The position numbers were made by a program, and so were the translations under genes. The notes under the pieces are model-generated. The model saw nothing but the letters and a program-made list of their open reading frames with translations, had not been told where the DNA came from and did not search any database. From the NCBI RefSeq assembly GCF_001953985.1, contig NZ_MBEI01000049.1:124001-188000 (forward strand): a stretch of 64,000 nt of DNA, read 5' to 3'. The stretch's first letter is position 1. The number at the start of each line of letters is the position of its first letter. Shown here in pieces: positions 8,642 to 17,716 of the stretch. The DNA is from Mycobacterium colombiense. GTDB lineage: Bacteria; Actinomycetota; Actinomycetes; Mycobacteriales; Mycobacteriaceae.

Positions 8642-9666
8642 GGGTGCTGCTGACCGGGGCGGCCGGCTTCATCGGTTCGCGGGTGGATGCCGCGCTGCGG
8701 TCCGCGGGCCACGACGTGGTCTCCGTCGACGCGCTACTGCCCGCCGCGCACGGCCCAAACCCGGTGCTGCCGCAGGGATGTCATCGCGTCGACGTGCGCG
8801 ACGCCGACGCCCTGGCCCCGCTGCTGGCAGGCGTGGACGTGGTGTGCCATCAGGCGGCGATGGTGGGTGCGGGTGTGGACGCCGCCGACGCCCCCGCCTA
8901 CGGCGGCCACAACGACCTGGCCACCACCGTCCTGCTGGCGCAGATGTTCGCCGCCGGGGTGCAGCGTCTGGTGCTGGCCTCGTCGATGGTGGTGTACGGG
9001 CAGGGGCGCTATCACTGCGAACAACACGGACCCGTGGATCCGCTGCCGCGGCGCCGCGCGGACCTCGACGCCGGAATCTTCGAGCACCTCTGCCCGATCG
9101 GCGGGGAGGAACTGCAGTGGCGCCTGGTCGACGAGGACGCCTGCCTGCGGCCGCGAAGCCTCTACGCCGCCAGCAAGACGGCCCAGGAGCATTACGCGCT
9201 GGCGTGGTCGGAGGCCACCGGCGGCTCGGTGATGGCGTTGCGCTACCACAACGTCTACGGCCCCGGCATGCCGCGTGACACCCCCTACTCCGGGGTGGCG
9301 GCGATCTTCCGGTCGGCACTGGAAAAGGGTGACCCGCCAGAGGTTTTCGAGGACGGCGGGCAGATGCGCGACTTCGTCCACGTCGACGACGTGGCCGCCG
9401 CCAACGTCGCGGCGACACAGTGGAGCGAGGGTTTCACCGCAGTCAATGTCTGCTCGGGACAACCCATTTCGATTGCACAGGTGGCCGGCGCGCTGTGCGA
9501 CGCGCGCGCCGCCTCGTTGTCCCCGGTCATCACCGGGCAGTACCGCAGCGGCGACGTGCGCCACATCGTCGCCGATCCATCGCGGGCCGCCGAGGTGCTC
9601 GGTTTCCGCGCGGCCGTCGCACCGGGTGATGGGCTGCGCGAGTTCGCGTTCGCACCCCTTCGCTAA
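8638..9666 (+). CDS. galE3: NAD-dependent epimerase/dehydratase (GalE3 type)
   Basis: Extended short-chain dehydrogenase of 342 residues. The Rossmann nucleotide motif GAAGFIG is at residues 7-13 and the catalytic YxxxK is Tyr176-Lys180 (YAASK). The VNVCSG and DVRHIVADPSRA segments are typical of UDP-sugar epimerases. The substrate cannot be read from sequence; the M. tuberculosis ortholog is called galE3. The start is GTG 8638, overlapping the preceding stop by 4 nt, so it is probably translated with the MTA phosphorylase gene. The stop overlaps the convergent membrane protein gene. Confidence 0.88.
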   Translation: MRVLLTGAAGFIGSRVDAALRSAGHDVVSVDALLPAAHGPNPVLPQGCHRVDVRDADALAPLLAGVDVVCHQAAMVGAGVDAADAPAYGGHNDLATTVLLAQMFAAGVQRLVLASSMVVYGQGRYHCEQHGPVDPLPRRRADLDAGIFEHLCPIGGEELQWRLVDEDACLRPRSLYAASKTAQEHYALAWSEATGGSVMALRYHNVYGPGMPRDTPYSGVAAIFRSALEKGDPPEVFEDGGQMRDFVHVDDVAAANVAATQWSEGFTAVNVCSGQPISIAQVAGALCDARAASLSPVITGQYRSGDVRHIVADPSRAAEVLGFRAAVAPGDGLREFAFAPLR

Positions 9667-11384
9667 CCCTGCGGGGGACGGTAGATCTGCGGCTTCTGCG
9701 CGGGCATCTGGCGCGTGCCGGAGTCGTCGCCGCGGAAGATCCTGGGCGCGTTGGCCAGCGGCGGTATCTCCGTGGTGGGCGGTTCGTTGTCCCCGCCGGG
9801 GACGCCGGCCGGGATGCGGGTGGTCGCCGCCGACGACGGGCCGCCGCCCTGGCCCACTGGGACCCGGGTGGTCGTTGCCGCCGCATTCGCCGCGGCGGCG
9901 CGCCGGCGGGCGGCGCGACGGGCCAGCCGCCGGCCGCTCAGATGGCCGGTGACGATGGCCGCCACCAGGATGCCCAGGGCCAGTCCGCACAGCGTCACGT
10001 CGAACGTGCTGGTGATCTGCTGGGCCAGGTTGTTGCCGTAGACCGGGTGCAGCGCCGGCGAATTGGGCGAGTCTTCGAATCGCGGCGCCAGTTCGAGGCC
10101 GACGACGACGCGGGCAACGCTGAGCGTGGCGACGAGCCCGCACAGCGATGTGACCATTCTCGCCGAGAGGGTGGCCAGCCTGCGGCGCAGCCAGATCGCC
10201 AGCACCGCGGTGGCCAGATCGAACGCGGCCAGCACGATGCTGGAGTACCGGGAGAACGGGTAGTTCAGGATCACGCCGACGACGAGGTCGGTGATCCGCA
10301 TCGCCACCGACCCGACGGACCAAACGGCGATGAGCAGCAAGCCATTTCGGGTCGTCGCGCGCCACGCGGACTCCTCCGTCGGCGAGGCGTTCCGGTGACC
10401 GAACAGGGCCCGGGGCGCGAACAGCGCCGCGCCGGCCGCCCACGCCAGGTAGCCCTCGAACCCGACGCCGGCGGTGGACGTGTTCTGCGCGATGCCGTGG
10501 AACGCGTCGATGTCACGACCCACGGGCAGGAACCACACCAGGACCCCGGCGGCCAGCGTCGACGCGCCGAGCGCGACGGTCGTCAGCCGGCTCTCCCGCG
10601 CGCTGCGCAGCAGCCACCGCGAGGCGACCAGCACCGCGACCAGCGCCACCACGCCGTACACCACCGCGGTCGCGATCACGGCGATGTTCTGCTTGCCGAA
10701 TTCCTCGGCGCCGCCGGTGCTTTGCAGCGCGTACCGCACCCGCCAGTACAGGTTGAAACCGAAGCTGAGCACCGCCGCGAGCATCGACAACGAGCCGATG
10801 ACCCGCGCCGACCTGTGCCACCCGGTGGACTCGTCGCCGGCCGGAACCGGTCCGGCAAGCGCGCCGGCCGGCACCGCCTGGGCGCTCAACAGCGAGCCGG
10901 CGATCCCGGCCCAGGCACCCGGCCCGACACCGCCCGGCACGTTGACGGTGCCACCGAAACGGACGGTCTCGTACGCGTCGAACACGACGAAGGCGAGCAC
11001 CAGCAGCAGGTAGGGGACGTTGAGCGCCAGGCGAATCCGGGCGGCCCGCGCCGGGTTGAACCGCGCGCCGGCCGACCGCCACGAACCGGCGACCACGACC
11101 GCGACGATGGCCAGCACCGTCACCGCGATCAGCACCCCGAACAGGATCGTGCTGCTGTCCGGGATCCCGACGCCGAAGTAGAGGTTCCACGGCAGGAACA
11201 CCGCGAGGACCAGCAGCGCCACCGCGGTCAGGTCACCGACGACGTGCCGGTACCGCTTCGTCTCGGTGGCCTCGGCCGCGGCGCCACCCGTGGCGTGCGG
11301 GCGGATGATGCGCGGCGTCGGTGCCTGCTGCGTCTGACCACGGATGGGACCGGTCGGCGTCTCGTCGTGGCTCTGGCTCACCAT
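9663..11384 (-). CDS. Large multi-pass membrane protein (Rv0537c type)
   Basis: A 573-residue integral membrane protein. A polar N-terminus of about 50 residues precedes roughly ten to twelve hydrophobic segments spread through the middle, and a long Ala/Arg/Pro-rich cytoplasmic-looking C-terminal tail follows (about residues 480-573). I recognise no enzyme motif. It matches the mycobacterial Rv0537c position and type. It is divergent from the Pro/Thr-rich wall protein gene across a 302-bp gap. No function is proposed. Confidence 0.8.
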   Translation of the reverse strand: MVSQSHDETPTGPIRGQTQQAPTPRIIRPHATGGAAAEATETKRYRHVVGDLTAVALLVLAVFLPWNLYFGVGIPDSSTILFGVLIAVTVLAIVAVVVAGSWRSAGARFNPARAARIRLALNVPYLLLVLAFVVFDAYETVRFGGTVNVPGGVGPGAWAGIAGSLLSAQAVPAGALAGPVPAGDESTGWHRSARVIGSLSMLAAVLSFGFNLYWRVRYALQSTGGAEEFGKQNIAVIATAVVYGVVALVAVLVASRWLLRSARESRLTTVALGASTLAAGVLVWFLPVGRDIDAFHGIAQNTSTAGVGFEGYLAWAAGAALFAPRALFGHRNASPTEESAWRATTRNGLLLIAVWSVGSVAMRITDLVVGVILNYPFSRYSSIVLAAFDLATAVLAIWLRRRLATLSARMVTSLCGLVATLSVARVVVGLELAPRFEDSPNSPALHPVYGNNLAQQITSTFDVTLCGLALGILVAAIVTGHLSGRRLARRAARRRAAAANAAATTTRVPVGQGGGPSSAATTRIPAGVPGGDNEPPTTEIPPLANAPRIFRGDDSGTRQMPAQKPQIYRPPQG

Positions 11385-11686
11385 GCCCCCCCGGATTCAA
11401 GGACGGATATTCTTGGCGCGGTTTCGAACCTTCGGCGAGGGATTACCCCGCCGAGTGAAATGCACTGCTCGCTTGCGAACATATTCTCCGTTCGGATGCC
11501 GTGGCAGGGGGTGTGACCGGCTGCTGGGGCGGAGATGATTCCGCGGTGAGGCGTCCTGTCGTTCGAAAAGCTGGTTACGCTGCGCTAGTAGACGAAGCTC
11601 GTCGCCTGAATTATCAACGGTATCGCAAGTGTAATGATGCCGGGACATTGCTGGTTGCGGGGTAGCCGGCCTGAAGGAGAACCGGG
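11385..11686. other. Divergent intergenic region, Rv0537c/Rv0538 types
   Basis: A 302-bp gap between two divergently transcribed genes. Its right end has a good Shine-Dalgarno (AAGGAG) seven bases before the ATG of the next gene. The stretch around 11610-11640 is AT-richer and includes TAATGAT, a possible -10 for the rightward gene. A minus-strand frame of about 80 codons here has no coding look (mixed Arg/His/Asn with no conserved pattern), and I treat it as chance. Confidence 0.4.
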
Positions 11687-13471
11687 ATGGACGTCGTTTT
11701 GGGGGTTGCGGTCACCGGACCCGTCGCGCGCTTGGCCCTGGTCGGGTCGGGCGCGCAGGGGGCCGACGTGATCGACCAATCCGTCGTCGACCTCGCCGAC
11801 AATCCGATCGGGACGCTGACCGAGACCGTGGTCGGCACGAACCGGCTGCTGGCCGGTGAGAACCACCGGCTGGTCGGCACCCGGCTGTGCTGGACCGACC
11901 ATCCCGCGGCGGATCAGCTGCGGCGGGCGCTGGAGGACTCGGGCGTGCACAACGTCGCGGTGCTCTCGGAATCGCAGGCGGTGGCCGCCCTGATGCGCGC
12001 GGCCGGCCGGCCCGGCGCGGCGCTGGTGATGGACGACGCGACCGCGACGCTGTCGATGGTGGGGTCGGGCGACGGCGATCCCGACGCGCCGCCGACCGTG
12101 TTGGCCAGCCAGCCGCTGGCGGGTGCGTCGGGCGGCGATGCGACGGCCGCGTTCCACACCATGATGGCCAACCTGAGCGCCCACCCCGACGCCCCGCAGG
12201 ATGTGTATCTGCTCGGTGCGTCGCCCGATCTGAATCGGGTCGCCGACGAGCTTCGCGACGGGTCGACCATGCGGGTGCGGGTCGCCGAGGATCCCACCTT
12301 TGCGCTCGCGCGCGGCGCCGCGATCGCCGCCGCGCCGGCGGCGGTGCTGGGGGCCGGCGGCGCGACGGCCATGGCGCCGGCGATCGGGCTGACTGGCGAC
12401 GAGACCGCCATGGCGCCGGCGGCAGGGGATGCCACCGCGATGGCGCCGGCGTTCGGGGATGCCACCGCCGCGGCCCCGGCGGCGGCCCTCGCCGGGGATG
12501 AGACCACCGTGGTGCCGGCATCGGAATTCGCCGATCCGAACGCCGAAGACCATCAGCTGGCCTATTCGATGGCCGACGAGGGGGAGCAGTACCCGGGCGA
12601 ATTCGACGAGTACGACCCCGAATTCGACGACTACGAGTACGGCGACGTCGACGAGGAGGCGCCGACGAAGCTGTCGCGGCGATCGCTGGTGATCGGCAAC
12701 GCCGTCGTCGCCTTCGCGGTCGTCGGATTGGCGTCGCTGGCCACCGCGATCGCGGTCGCCGTGGAGCCGACCGCCAGCCGGCAGCCGGTGGTGGGCGTCC
12801 AGAACGGCACCCCCGGCAAGTTCATGCCGATCCTGCCGAGCCAGCAGCAGGCGCCGCTGCCCCCGCCCCCGGCCGATGCGCCCAACGCGGGATTCCAGGG
12901 CGGCACCGTCCCGGCTCCCAACAATGCCCCCCAGCAGGTCGCGCCCCCGTCGGGAGGCGGCGTGCCGGCCGTCCCCGCGCCCGAGGCGCCGGTCAACCCC
13001 GGTGCGGTGCCCAACCCCAACCCGGGTTGGGCGCCTCGCCCGAATCCCATTGTGCCGGTGCCTATTCCGATTCCCATCCCGATCCCGGGGTGGGGGCCGA
13101 ACTACCCGCCGTACAACCCTCCCTACAACCCGCCTTACACGCCGCCGACGACCACGCCCTACTCGCCGCCGACCACCACGTACCAGCCGCCGACGACGAC
13201 GTATTCGCCTCCGACGACGACGTATTCGCCGCCGACCACCACGCACGAGCCGCCGACGACGACGTATTCGCCTCCGACGACGACGTATTCGCCGCCGAGC
13301 ACCACGCATGCGCCGCCGACGAGCACCTATTCGCCGCCGAGCACCCACCAAACCACCCAGGCGCCGCCGCCGACGCACACCCAGCAGAGCCTGCCGCCGA
13401 CGCATTCGCAGCCGATATACCCGCAGCAGCCGATGTACCCGCAGGAGCCACACCCCCACCGCGGATTCTGA
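11687..13471 (+). CDS. DUF7159-like N-domain with Pro/Thr-repeat C-terminus, membrane/wall protein (Rv0538 type)
   Basis: A 594-residue mosaic. Residues 1-215 form a folded domain (MDVVLGVAVTGPVARLALVG) with the actin-ATPase-like look of the mycobacterial DUF7159 family. Next comes an Ala-rich repeat (units like ATAMAPA and GDETAMAPA), an acidic stretch ending near residue 325, and one transmembrane helix (about 335-360). The rest is extracytoplasmic: Pro/Gly-rich sequence, then heptad repeats of the PPTTTYS type and a Gln/His/Pro tail. This architecture suggests a cytoplasmic sensor or binding domain tied through the membrane to a wall-spanning Pro/Thr arm. AAGGAG precedes the ATG. The role is unknown. 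Confidence 0.8.
   Translation: MDVVLGVAVTGPVARLALVGSGAQGADVIDQSVVDLADNPIGTLTETVVGTNRLLAGENHRLVGTRLCWTDHPAADQLRRALEDSGVHNVAVLSESQAVAALMRAAGRPGAALVMDDATATLSMVGSGDGDPDAPPTVLASQPLAGASGGDATAAFHTMMANLSAHPDAPQDVYLLGASPDLNRVADELRDGSTMRVRVAEDPTFALARGAAIAAAPAAVLGAGGATAMAPAIGLTGDETAMAPAAGDATAMAPAFGDATAAAPAAALAGDETTVVPASEFADPNAEDHQLAYSMADEGEQYPGEFDEYDPEFDDYEYGDVDEEAPTKLSRRSLVIGNAVVAFAVVGLASLATAIAVAVEPTASRQPVVGVQNGTPGKFMPILPSQQQAPLPPPPADAPNAGFQGGTVPAPNNAPQQVAPPSGGGVPAVPAPEAPVNPGAVPNPNPGWAPRPNPIVPVPIPIPIPIPGWGPNYPPYNPPYNPPYTPPTTTPYSPPTTTYQPPTTTYSPPTTTYSPPTTTHEPPTTTYSPPTTTYSPPSTTHAPPTSTYSPPSTHQTTQAPPPTHTQQSLPPTHSQPIYPQQPMYPQEPHPHRGF
13117..13350 (+). repeat. Tandem repeats encoding PPTTTYS-type heptads
   Basis: In-frame tandem repeat inside the preceding gene. 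The basic unit is 21 bp (PPTTTYS and variants with HE, YQ, HA), and a three-unit block of 63 bp is repeated almost exactly, the copies starting near 13185 and 13248. Later units drift to PPSTT and PPTST. This kind of array expands and contracts by slippage, so its length may differ between isolates. Confidence 0.85.
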
Positions 13472-13473
13472 GC

Positions 13474-14136
13474 GTGCCCGGGGCCGACGGTCTGGTGACG
13501 GTGGTCCTGCCCTGCCTCAACGAAGAGGAGTCGCTGCCCGCGGTGCTGGCCGCGATCCCCGCCGGCTACCGGGCGTTGGTGGTGGACAACAACAGCACCG
13601 ATGACACCGTCGGGGTCGCGCGCCGGCACGGCGCGCGCGTCGTCGCCGAACCGCGGGCCGGATACGGCTCGGCCGTCCACGCGGGCGTGCTGGCCGCGAC
13701 CACCCCGATCGTGGCGGTCATCGACGCCGACGGCTCGATGGACGGCGGCGATCTGCCCAGGCTGGTCGCCGAGCTCGAGCGGGGCGCCGACCTGGTGACC
13801 GGCCGGCGCCGCCCGGTGCGCGGGCTGCACTGGCCGTGGGTGGCCCGGGTGGGCACCGTCGTCATGAGCTGGCGGCTGCGCACGCGACACGGCCTGCCGG
13901 TGCACGACATCGCACCGATGCGAGTGGCCCGCCGCGAAGCGCTGCTGCAACTGGGCGTCATCGACCGGCGGTCGGGATATCCGCTGGAATTGCTGGTGCG
14001 CGCCGCGGCCGCCGGCTGGCGCGTCGTCGAACTCGATGTCAGCTACGGCCCGCGGACGGGCGGCAAGTCGAAGGTCAGCGGTTCGCTGCGGGGCAGCATC
14101 ACCGCGATCCTCGACTTCTGGAAGGTGATTTCGTGA
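13474..14136 (+). CDS. Family 2 glycosyltransferase, dolichyl-phosphate sugar synthase type (Rv0539)
   Basis: A GT-A fold transferase of about 220 residues. VTVVLPCLNEEESL opens the nucleotide-sugar fold, VDNNSTDDT follows, and the metal-binding DADGSMD motif is present; GSAVHAGV and the RTGGKSKVSGS tail are typical of polyprenyl-phosphate sugar transferases. The donor and acceptor are not readable. The frame continues upstream inside the previous gene, so the start is uncertain: GTG 13474 directly follows the previous stop, and GTG 13495 would give a length nearer to the M. tuberculosis protein. The stop overlaps the next GTG in a GTGA. Confidence 0.87.
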   Translation: MPGADGLVTVVLPCLNEEESLPAVLAAIPAGYRALVVDNNSTDDTVGVARRHGARVVAEPRAGYGSAVHAGVLAATTPIVAVIDADGSMDGGDLPRLVAELERGADLVTGRRRPVRGLHWPWVARVGTVVMSWRLRTRHGLPVHDIAPMRVARREALLQLGVIDRRSGYPLELLVRAAAAGWRVVELDVSYGPRTGGKSKVSGSLRGSITAILDFWKVIS

Positions 14137-14795
14137 GCGCGCTGCCGGTGACCCTGCTGGTGGTCGCCAAGGCGCCCGAGCCGGGCCGGGCCAAGACGCG
14201 GCTCGCGGCGACCGTGGGAGACCGGGTCGCCGCCGAAATCGCCGCCGCCGCACTGCTTGACACGCTCGACGCGGTGGCCGCCGCCCCGGTGGCCGCGCGG
14301 GTGGTGGCGCTGGCGGGCGACCTGGACGGGGCGGCGAACGCCGCCGAGATCCGGCGGCGGCTGGCGTCGTTCACGGTGATCGCCCAGCGCGGTGCGGATT
14401 TCGCGGCCCGGCTCGCCAACGCGCACGCCGACGCGGCCGGCGGGTTTCCGGTGCTGCAGATCGGCATGGACACCCCCCAGGTGAGCGCGGACCTGTTGGC
14501 CGGCTGCGCGCGCCGGCTGCTCGAGACGCAGGCCGTGCTCGGGCCGGCCCGCGACGGTGGCTGGTGGGTGCTCGGCGTGGGGGAGCCATCCATGGCGCAG
14601 TGCCTGCGCACCGTGCCGATGTCCGCCCCCGACACCGGCGATCTGACCTTGAAGGCATTGCGCGACAACGGCATTGACGTGGTGAATGTCGAGACGCTGG
14701 CCGACGTGGACGTGGTCGACGACGTCGCGGTGGTGCGCGACGCCTGCGCACCCACCAGCCGCTTCGCGCGCGTCACCCGCGCGGCCGGCCTCTAG
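14133..14795 (+). CDS. DUF2064 nucleotidyl/glycosyltransferase-like protein (Rv0540)
   Basis: A 220-residue protein with a MobA/GT-A-like fold: VTLLVVAKAPEPGRAKTRL at the N-terminus resembles the nucleotide-binding loop, and QIGMDTPQVSADLL plus GPARDGGWWVLGV match the DUF2064 (TIGR04282-like) family that commonly accompanies family 2 glycosyltransferases. GTG 14133 overlaps the upstream stop by 4 nt, so the pair is translationally coupled. It probably acts in the same sugar-transfer pathway as its neighbour; the reaction is not known. Confidence 0.85.
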   Translation: MSALPVTLLVVAKAPEPGRAKTRLAATVGDRVAAEIAAAALLDTLDAVAAAPVAARVVALAGDLDGAANAAEIRRRLASFTVIAQRGADFAARLANAHADAAGGFPVLQIGMDTPQVSADLLAGCARRLLETQAVLGPARDGGWWVLGVGEPSMAQCLRTVPMSAPDTGDLTLKALRDNGIDVVNVETLADVDVVDDVAVVRDACAPTSRFARVTRAAGL

Positions 14796-14800
14796 GCGGG

Positions 14801-16186
14801 CTACCAGTTCGTCAGGATGATCGTGTTGAGCGCCAGCGCGCCGACGGCGTTGAGCGCCAACCAGATCCGGTGTGAACGCACCGGCAGGAGTGCGGGCGCC
14901 GCGGTGAGCCAGACGGTGAACGGCAGCCAAATGCGTTCCACCTCGGCCTTGCTGAGCATGCTCAGGTCCGCGAAGACGATGGCGGCCAGCATGCCCAACA
15001 GCAGCAGGTGAAAACCGGAGCGGCGGCGGATGGCGGGCCAGTCGAACACCCTGCTGATTCCGGCGACCCCGCCCAACCCGATCGCGCACACCACGGACGC
15101 CAGGTTGGCCCAGCTCCAATACTGGAAAGGGCGGTCTTTGGCGATGCCCTGCCAATAGCGTTGTTGCACCAGGGCGTAGCCGTCGAACCAGTAGAAGCCC
15201 GCGATGGCGAAGGCCACCGCCACCGCGATCGCGGCCAGCGCCGCCGGGCCCAAAGCCCGCAGGATCGCCCGCCAGTCCGCCCAGCGGTTGCCCGGCCGCT
15301 GGGCGGAGGCCAGCACCGCCAACGCCGGCAACCCCATCAGCATCAGGCCGTAGTTGCAGAACACCCCCCAGCCCAGCAGCAGTCCCGCGCCCGCGGCCGT
15401 CAGCGCGGGGAAGCGGACCGGGCGGTGCACCGCGACGGCCAGCAGCGCGATGCCCCACGCCGCCACCCCGGCGAAGTAGCCGTCGGCCGACACCGCCACC
15501 CAGATCGCCGTCGGCGCCAGGGCGACGAACGGTGCGGCGCGGCGCGCGGTCCGCTCGTCGGCCAGCGCGCGCACGGCGATCACCACCGCGGCCGCCGCGC
15601 TCGAGCCGGCCAGCAGGCACAGCAGCCCGGCCCAGGCGCCGCCGTGCAGGCCGAGCCGGTCCAGCCAGACGAACGTCAGCAGCGCGCCGGGCGGATGCCC
15701 GGACACGTGGGTGGTCCACGAGTTCGGCTGGTAGTCCACGATTCGGCCGGCGAACGTGCGCAGCGTCGCACCGATGTCGGTGATGCTCGGCACCTGCGAC
15801 AGGTACTCGTCACGGGTGGTCAGCCGGCCGGCGAAGCCGCGCTGCCAGCCGTCGATCATCGCCAGCGCGAACGCCCACCCGCACGCGGTGGCCCAGCTGC
15901 CCAGCGTCAGTGCGCGCCACGAAAGGCGTTGCGCCAGAATCGGTCCCCACGCGACAACGGCGATCGCGAGGGCGATGGCCGGCCCGGTGCCCCAGCCGGC
16001 GTGGATCAGCCATTCGCCGAAGATCGGTGCGGCGCCGGCGTGGGTGGCGAACTTCTCGGCACCGACGTCCAGACGAGGCCGCACGCCTGAGTTCACCCGC
16101 GGCAGCACGAACGCCGCCGCCACCAGCAACACCCCGACCGTGACCGCTACCGCCTCGCGCACCGCGTCTCGTCGAGCGATCCTCAC
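14801..16186 (-). CDS. Polytopic membrane protein, GT-C glycosyltransferase-like (Rv0541c)
   Basis: A 461-residue protein with about ten to twelve hydrophobic segments. After the first helix comes a luminal-side loop with acidic and His residues (RPRLDVGAEKF, THVSGHPPGA), in the arrangement of polyprenyl-phosphate-dependent GT-C transferases, though no single diagnostic motif lets me name the reaction. The frame is open far upstream, but those residues are Arg/Gly/Ala-rich shadow of menE. Homology starts at RIARRDAVREAVAVTVGVLL, so GTG 16186 is chosen, 11 bp after the menE stop on the same strand. Confidence 0.82.
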   Translation of the reverse strand: MRIARRDAVREAVAVTVGVLLVAAAFVLPRVNSGVRPRLDVGAEKFATHAGAAPIFGEWLIHAGWGTGPAIALAIAVVAWGPILAQRLSWRALTLGSWATACGWAFALAMIDGWQRGFAGRLTTRDEYLSQVPSITDIGATLRTFAGRIVDYQPNSWTTHVSGHPPGALLTFVWLDRLGLHGGAWAGLLCLLAGSSAAAAVVIAVRALADERTARRAAPFVALAPTAIWVAVSADGYFAGVAAWGIALLAVAVHRPVRFPALTAAGAGLLLGWGVFCNYGLMLMGLPALAVLASAQRPGNRWADWRAILRALGPAALAAIAVAVAFAIAGFYWFDGYALVQQRYWQGIAKDRPFQYWSWANLASVVCAIGLGGVAGISRVFDWPAIRRRSGFHLLLLGMLAAIVFADLSMLSKAEVERIWLPFTVWLTAAPALLPVRSHRIWLALNAVGALALNTIILTNW

Positions 16187-16197
16187 GGACGAACAGC

Positions 16198-17289
16198 CTA
16201 TTGATCGCTCGGGCCGGCGAATCGGCGCACCAATGCCACCCGGTCGACCTTGCCGATGTGGCGGCGCGGCAGCGCGTCGACGATGTGCAGCTCGCGCGGC
16301 GCGGCGGTGGCATCCAGGCTTCGGGTCACCTGCGCGCGCAGCGCGTCCAGGGTGGGCGCGGCGGCCCCGTCGCGCACCACGATCGCGGCGACCACCCGCT
16401 GGCCCAGCCGGTCGTCGGCCACCCCGAACACCGCGCAATCGCCCACGGCCGGATGCGTGCACAGCGCCGCCTCGACCGGCTGCGGCAGCACGGTCAGCCC
16501 GCCCGTGCTGATCGCGTCGTCGGCCCGGCCCAGCACGGTCAGCACGCCCGCGTCGCTGACGGCGCCGAGATCGTCGGTCGCAAACCAGCCCGGCTCGGCG
16601 AACGGATCCGGGTCAACGGGATTGCGGTAGCCCTTGGCCAGCGTCGCGCCGCCGATGAGGATGCGCCCGTCGACCGTGCGCAGCCGCACCCCGTCCAGCG
16701 GGACGCCGTCGTACACGCAGCCCCCGGCGGTCTCGCTCATCCCGTAGGTGCGGACCACGGTGATGCCCGCCGCGGCCGCGTCGTCGAGGACCGGTCGTGG
16801 CGCGGGTCCTCCGCCGAGCAGCACGGCGTCCAGTTCGGCGAGGGCGCCCGCGGCGGCCGGGTCGCCGAGCGCCTTGGCCAGTTGCGCGGCAACCAGCGAT
16901 GTGTAACGCCGCCCCGAGCCCAATGCCCTTATCGCACCGGGCAATTGGGCGACGTCGAATCCGGCGGAGACGTCCATTTCGACCGGCGCCGAGCCGGCGA
17001 GCAGGCTGCGCACCAGAACCTGCACGCCGGCGATGTGGTGGGGCGGCAGGGCGAGCAGCCAGCTGCCCGGCCCGCCGAGGCGGTCATGGGTGGCCGCCGC
17101 GCTGGCCGTCAAAGCGGCGGCGGTCAGCAACGCGCCCTTGGGAATTCCGGTGGTTCCCGACGTCGCCGCCACCAGGGCCACGTCGTCGTCGATGGCCTCC
17201 CCGACGCGCAGGCCCGCCCGCAGCGCAGCCGACTCGCGGTCGTCGCCCGCGGGCAGGGCGACCAGTGCGGGGTCACGCCCGTTCAGCAC
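16198..17289 (-). CDS. menE: o-Succinylbenzoate-CoA ligase MenE
   Basis: Adenylate-forming enzyme of menaquinone synthesis that activates OSB to OSB-CoA for MenB. At 363 residues it is shorter than usual acyl-CoA synthetases, as in other mycobacteria. The AMP-binding P-loop is TSGTTGIPKG at residues 43-52, with YGMSETAGG, the ATDDLG hinge and the C-terminal catalytic lysine region RRHIGKVDR. The start is GTG 17289. The same frame is open upstream and encodes a plausible-looking stretch, but no ATG, GTG or TTG is found before the preceding gene's end, and the GTG start gives the expected length. Confidence 0.94.
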   Translation of the reverse strand: MLNGRDPALVALPAGDDRESAALRAGLRVGEAIDDDVALVAATSGTTGIPKGALLTAAALTASAAATHDRLGGPGSWLLALPPHHIAGVQVLVRSLLAGSAPVEMDVSAGFDVAQLPGAIRALGSGRRYTSLVAAQLAKALGDPAAAGALAELDAVLLGGGPAPRPVLDDAAAAGITVVRTYGMSETAGGCVYDGVPLDGVRLRTVDGRILIGGATLAKGYRNPVDPDPFAEPGWFATDDLGAVSDAGVLTVLGRADDAISTGGLTVLPQPVEAALCTHPAVGDCAVFGVADDRLGQRVVAAIVVRDGAAAPTLDALRAQVTRSLDATAAPRELHIVDALPRRHIGKVDRVALVRRFAGPSDQ

Positions 17290-17357
17290 CCGTTCCAGCG
17301 TGGGCAGCAGTGACGAGGCCGCCGAACCCGGCGGGACGTCCAGTGCGCGCAGTACGG

Positions 17358-17660
17358 CTATGCCGGGTCCCCGGCCTCGTCGGCGTCGTTGAAGGGCCAG
17401 CCCTGGGCCGCCAACCGCACCCGCACCCGCTCGACGTCGGCGGGTGACGGCAACTCATCGGTGATTTGGGTGATCAGCACGCCGATGTCGACGTCGTCGA
17501 ACTCGCCGCGCCGAACCAGCTCGCAGGCCACCGCCTTGGCTTCGTCGTTCGACAGCCGGCGGGCCAGCAACGCGAGCACCGGGAAGGTGTCGGTCGCCGG
17601 CACGCCCTCCGGGTATCCCGCGCGGAGCCAGGAGACGATCGAATTCAGGAATCCGTTCAC
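17358..17660 (-). CDS. DUF3349 small protein (Rv0543c type)
   Basis: A 100-residue soluble protein with the DUF3349 helical pattern: LNSIVSWLRAGYPEGVPATDTFPVLALLARRLSNDEAKAVA is split by the conserved GYPEGVP and P-x-L-x-L-L motifs, then FDDVDIGVLITQITDELPSPADVERVRVRL. Mycobacteria carry several paralogs and structures exist, but no function is known to me. It sits between menE and the Rv0544c-type membrane gene in a same-strand run. Confidence 0.88.
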   Translation of the reverse strand: MNGFLNSIVSWLRAGYPEGVPATDTFPVLALLARRLSNDEAKAVACELVRRGEFDDVDIGVLITQITDELPSPADVERVRVRLAAQGWPFNDADEAGDPA

Positions 17661-17716
17661 GCTCTGACTACACCCCCCGGTGTTTGGCTTCGCAAATCCG
17701 TGGGCACCAATCGATG

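Noticed and set aside
11397-11648. Minus-strand frame of 83 codons in the 302-bp intergenic gap
   Set aside because: No conserved pattern, mixed composition, and it overlaps the likely promoters.
17290-17357. Possible N-terminal extension of menE (the frame is open upstream and looks protein-like)
   Set aside because: No ATG, GTG or TTG occurs in that frame before the preceding gene, and the GTG at 17289 gives the expected length.
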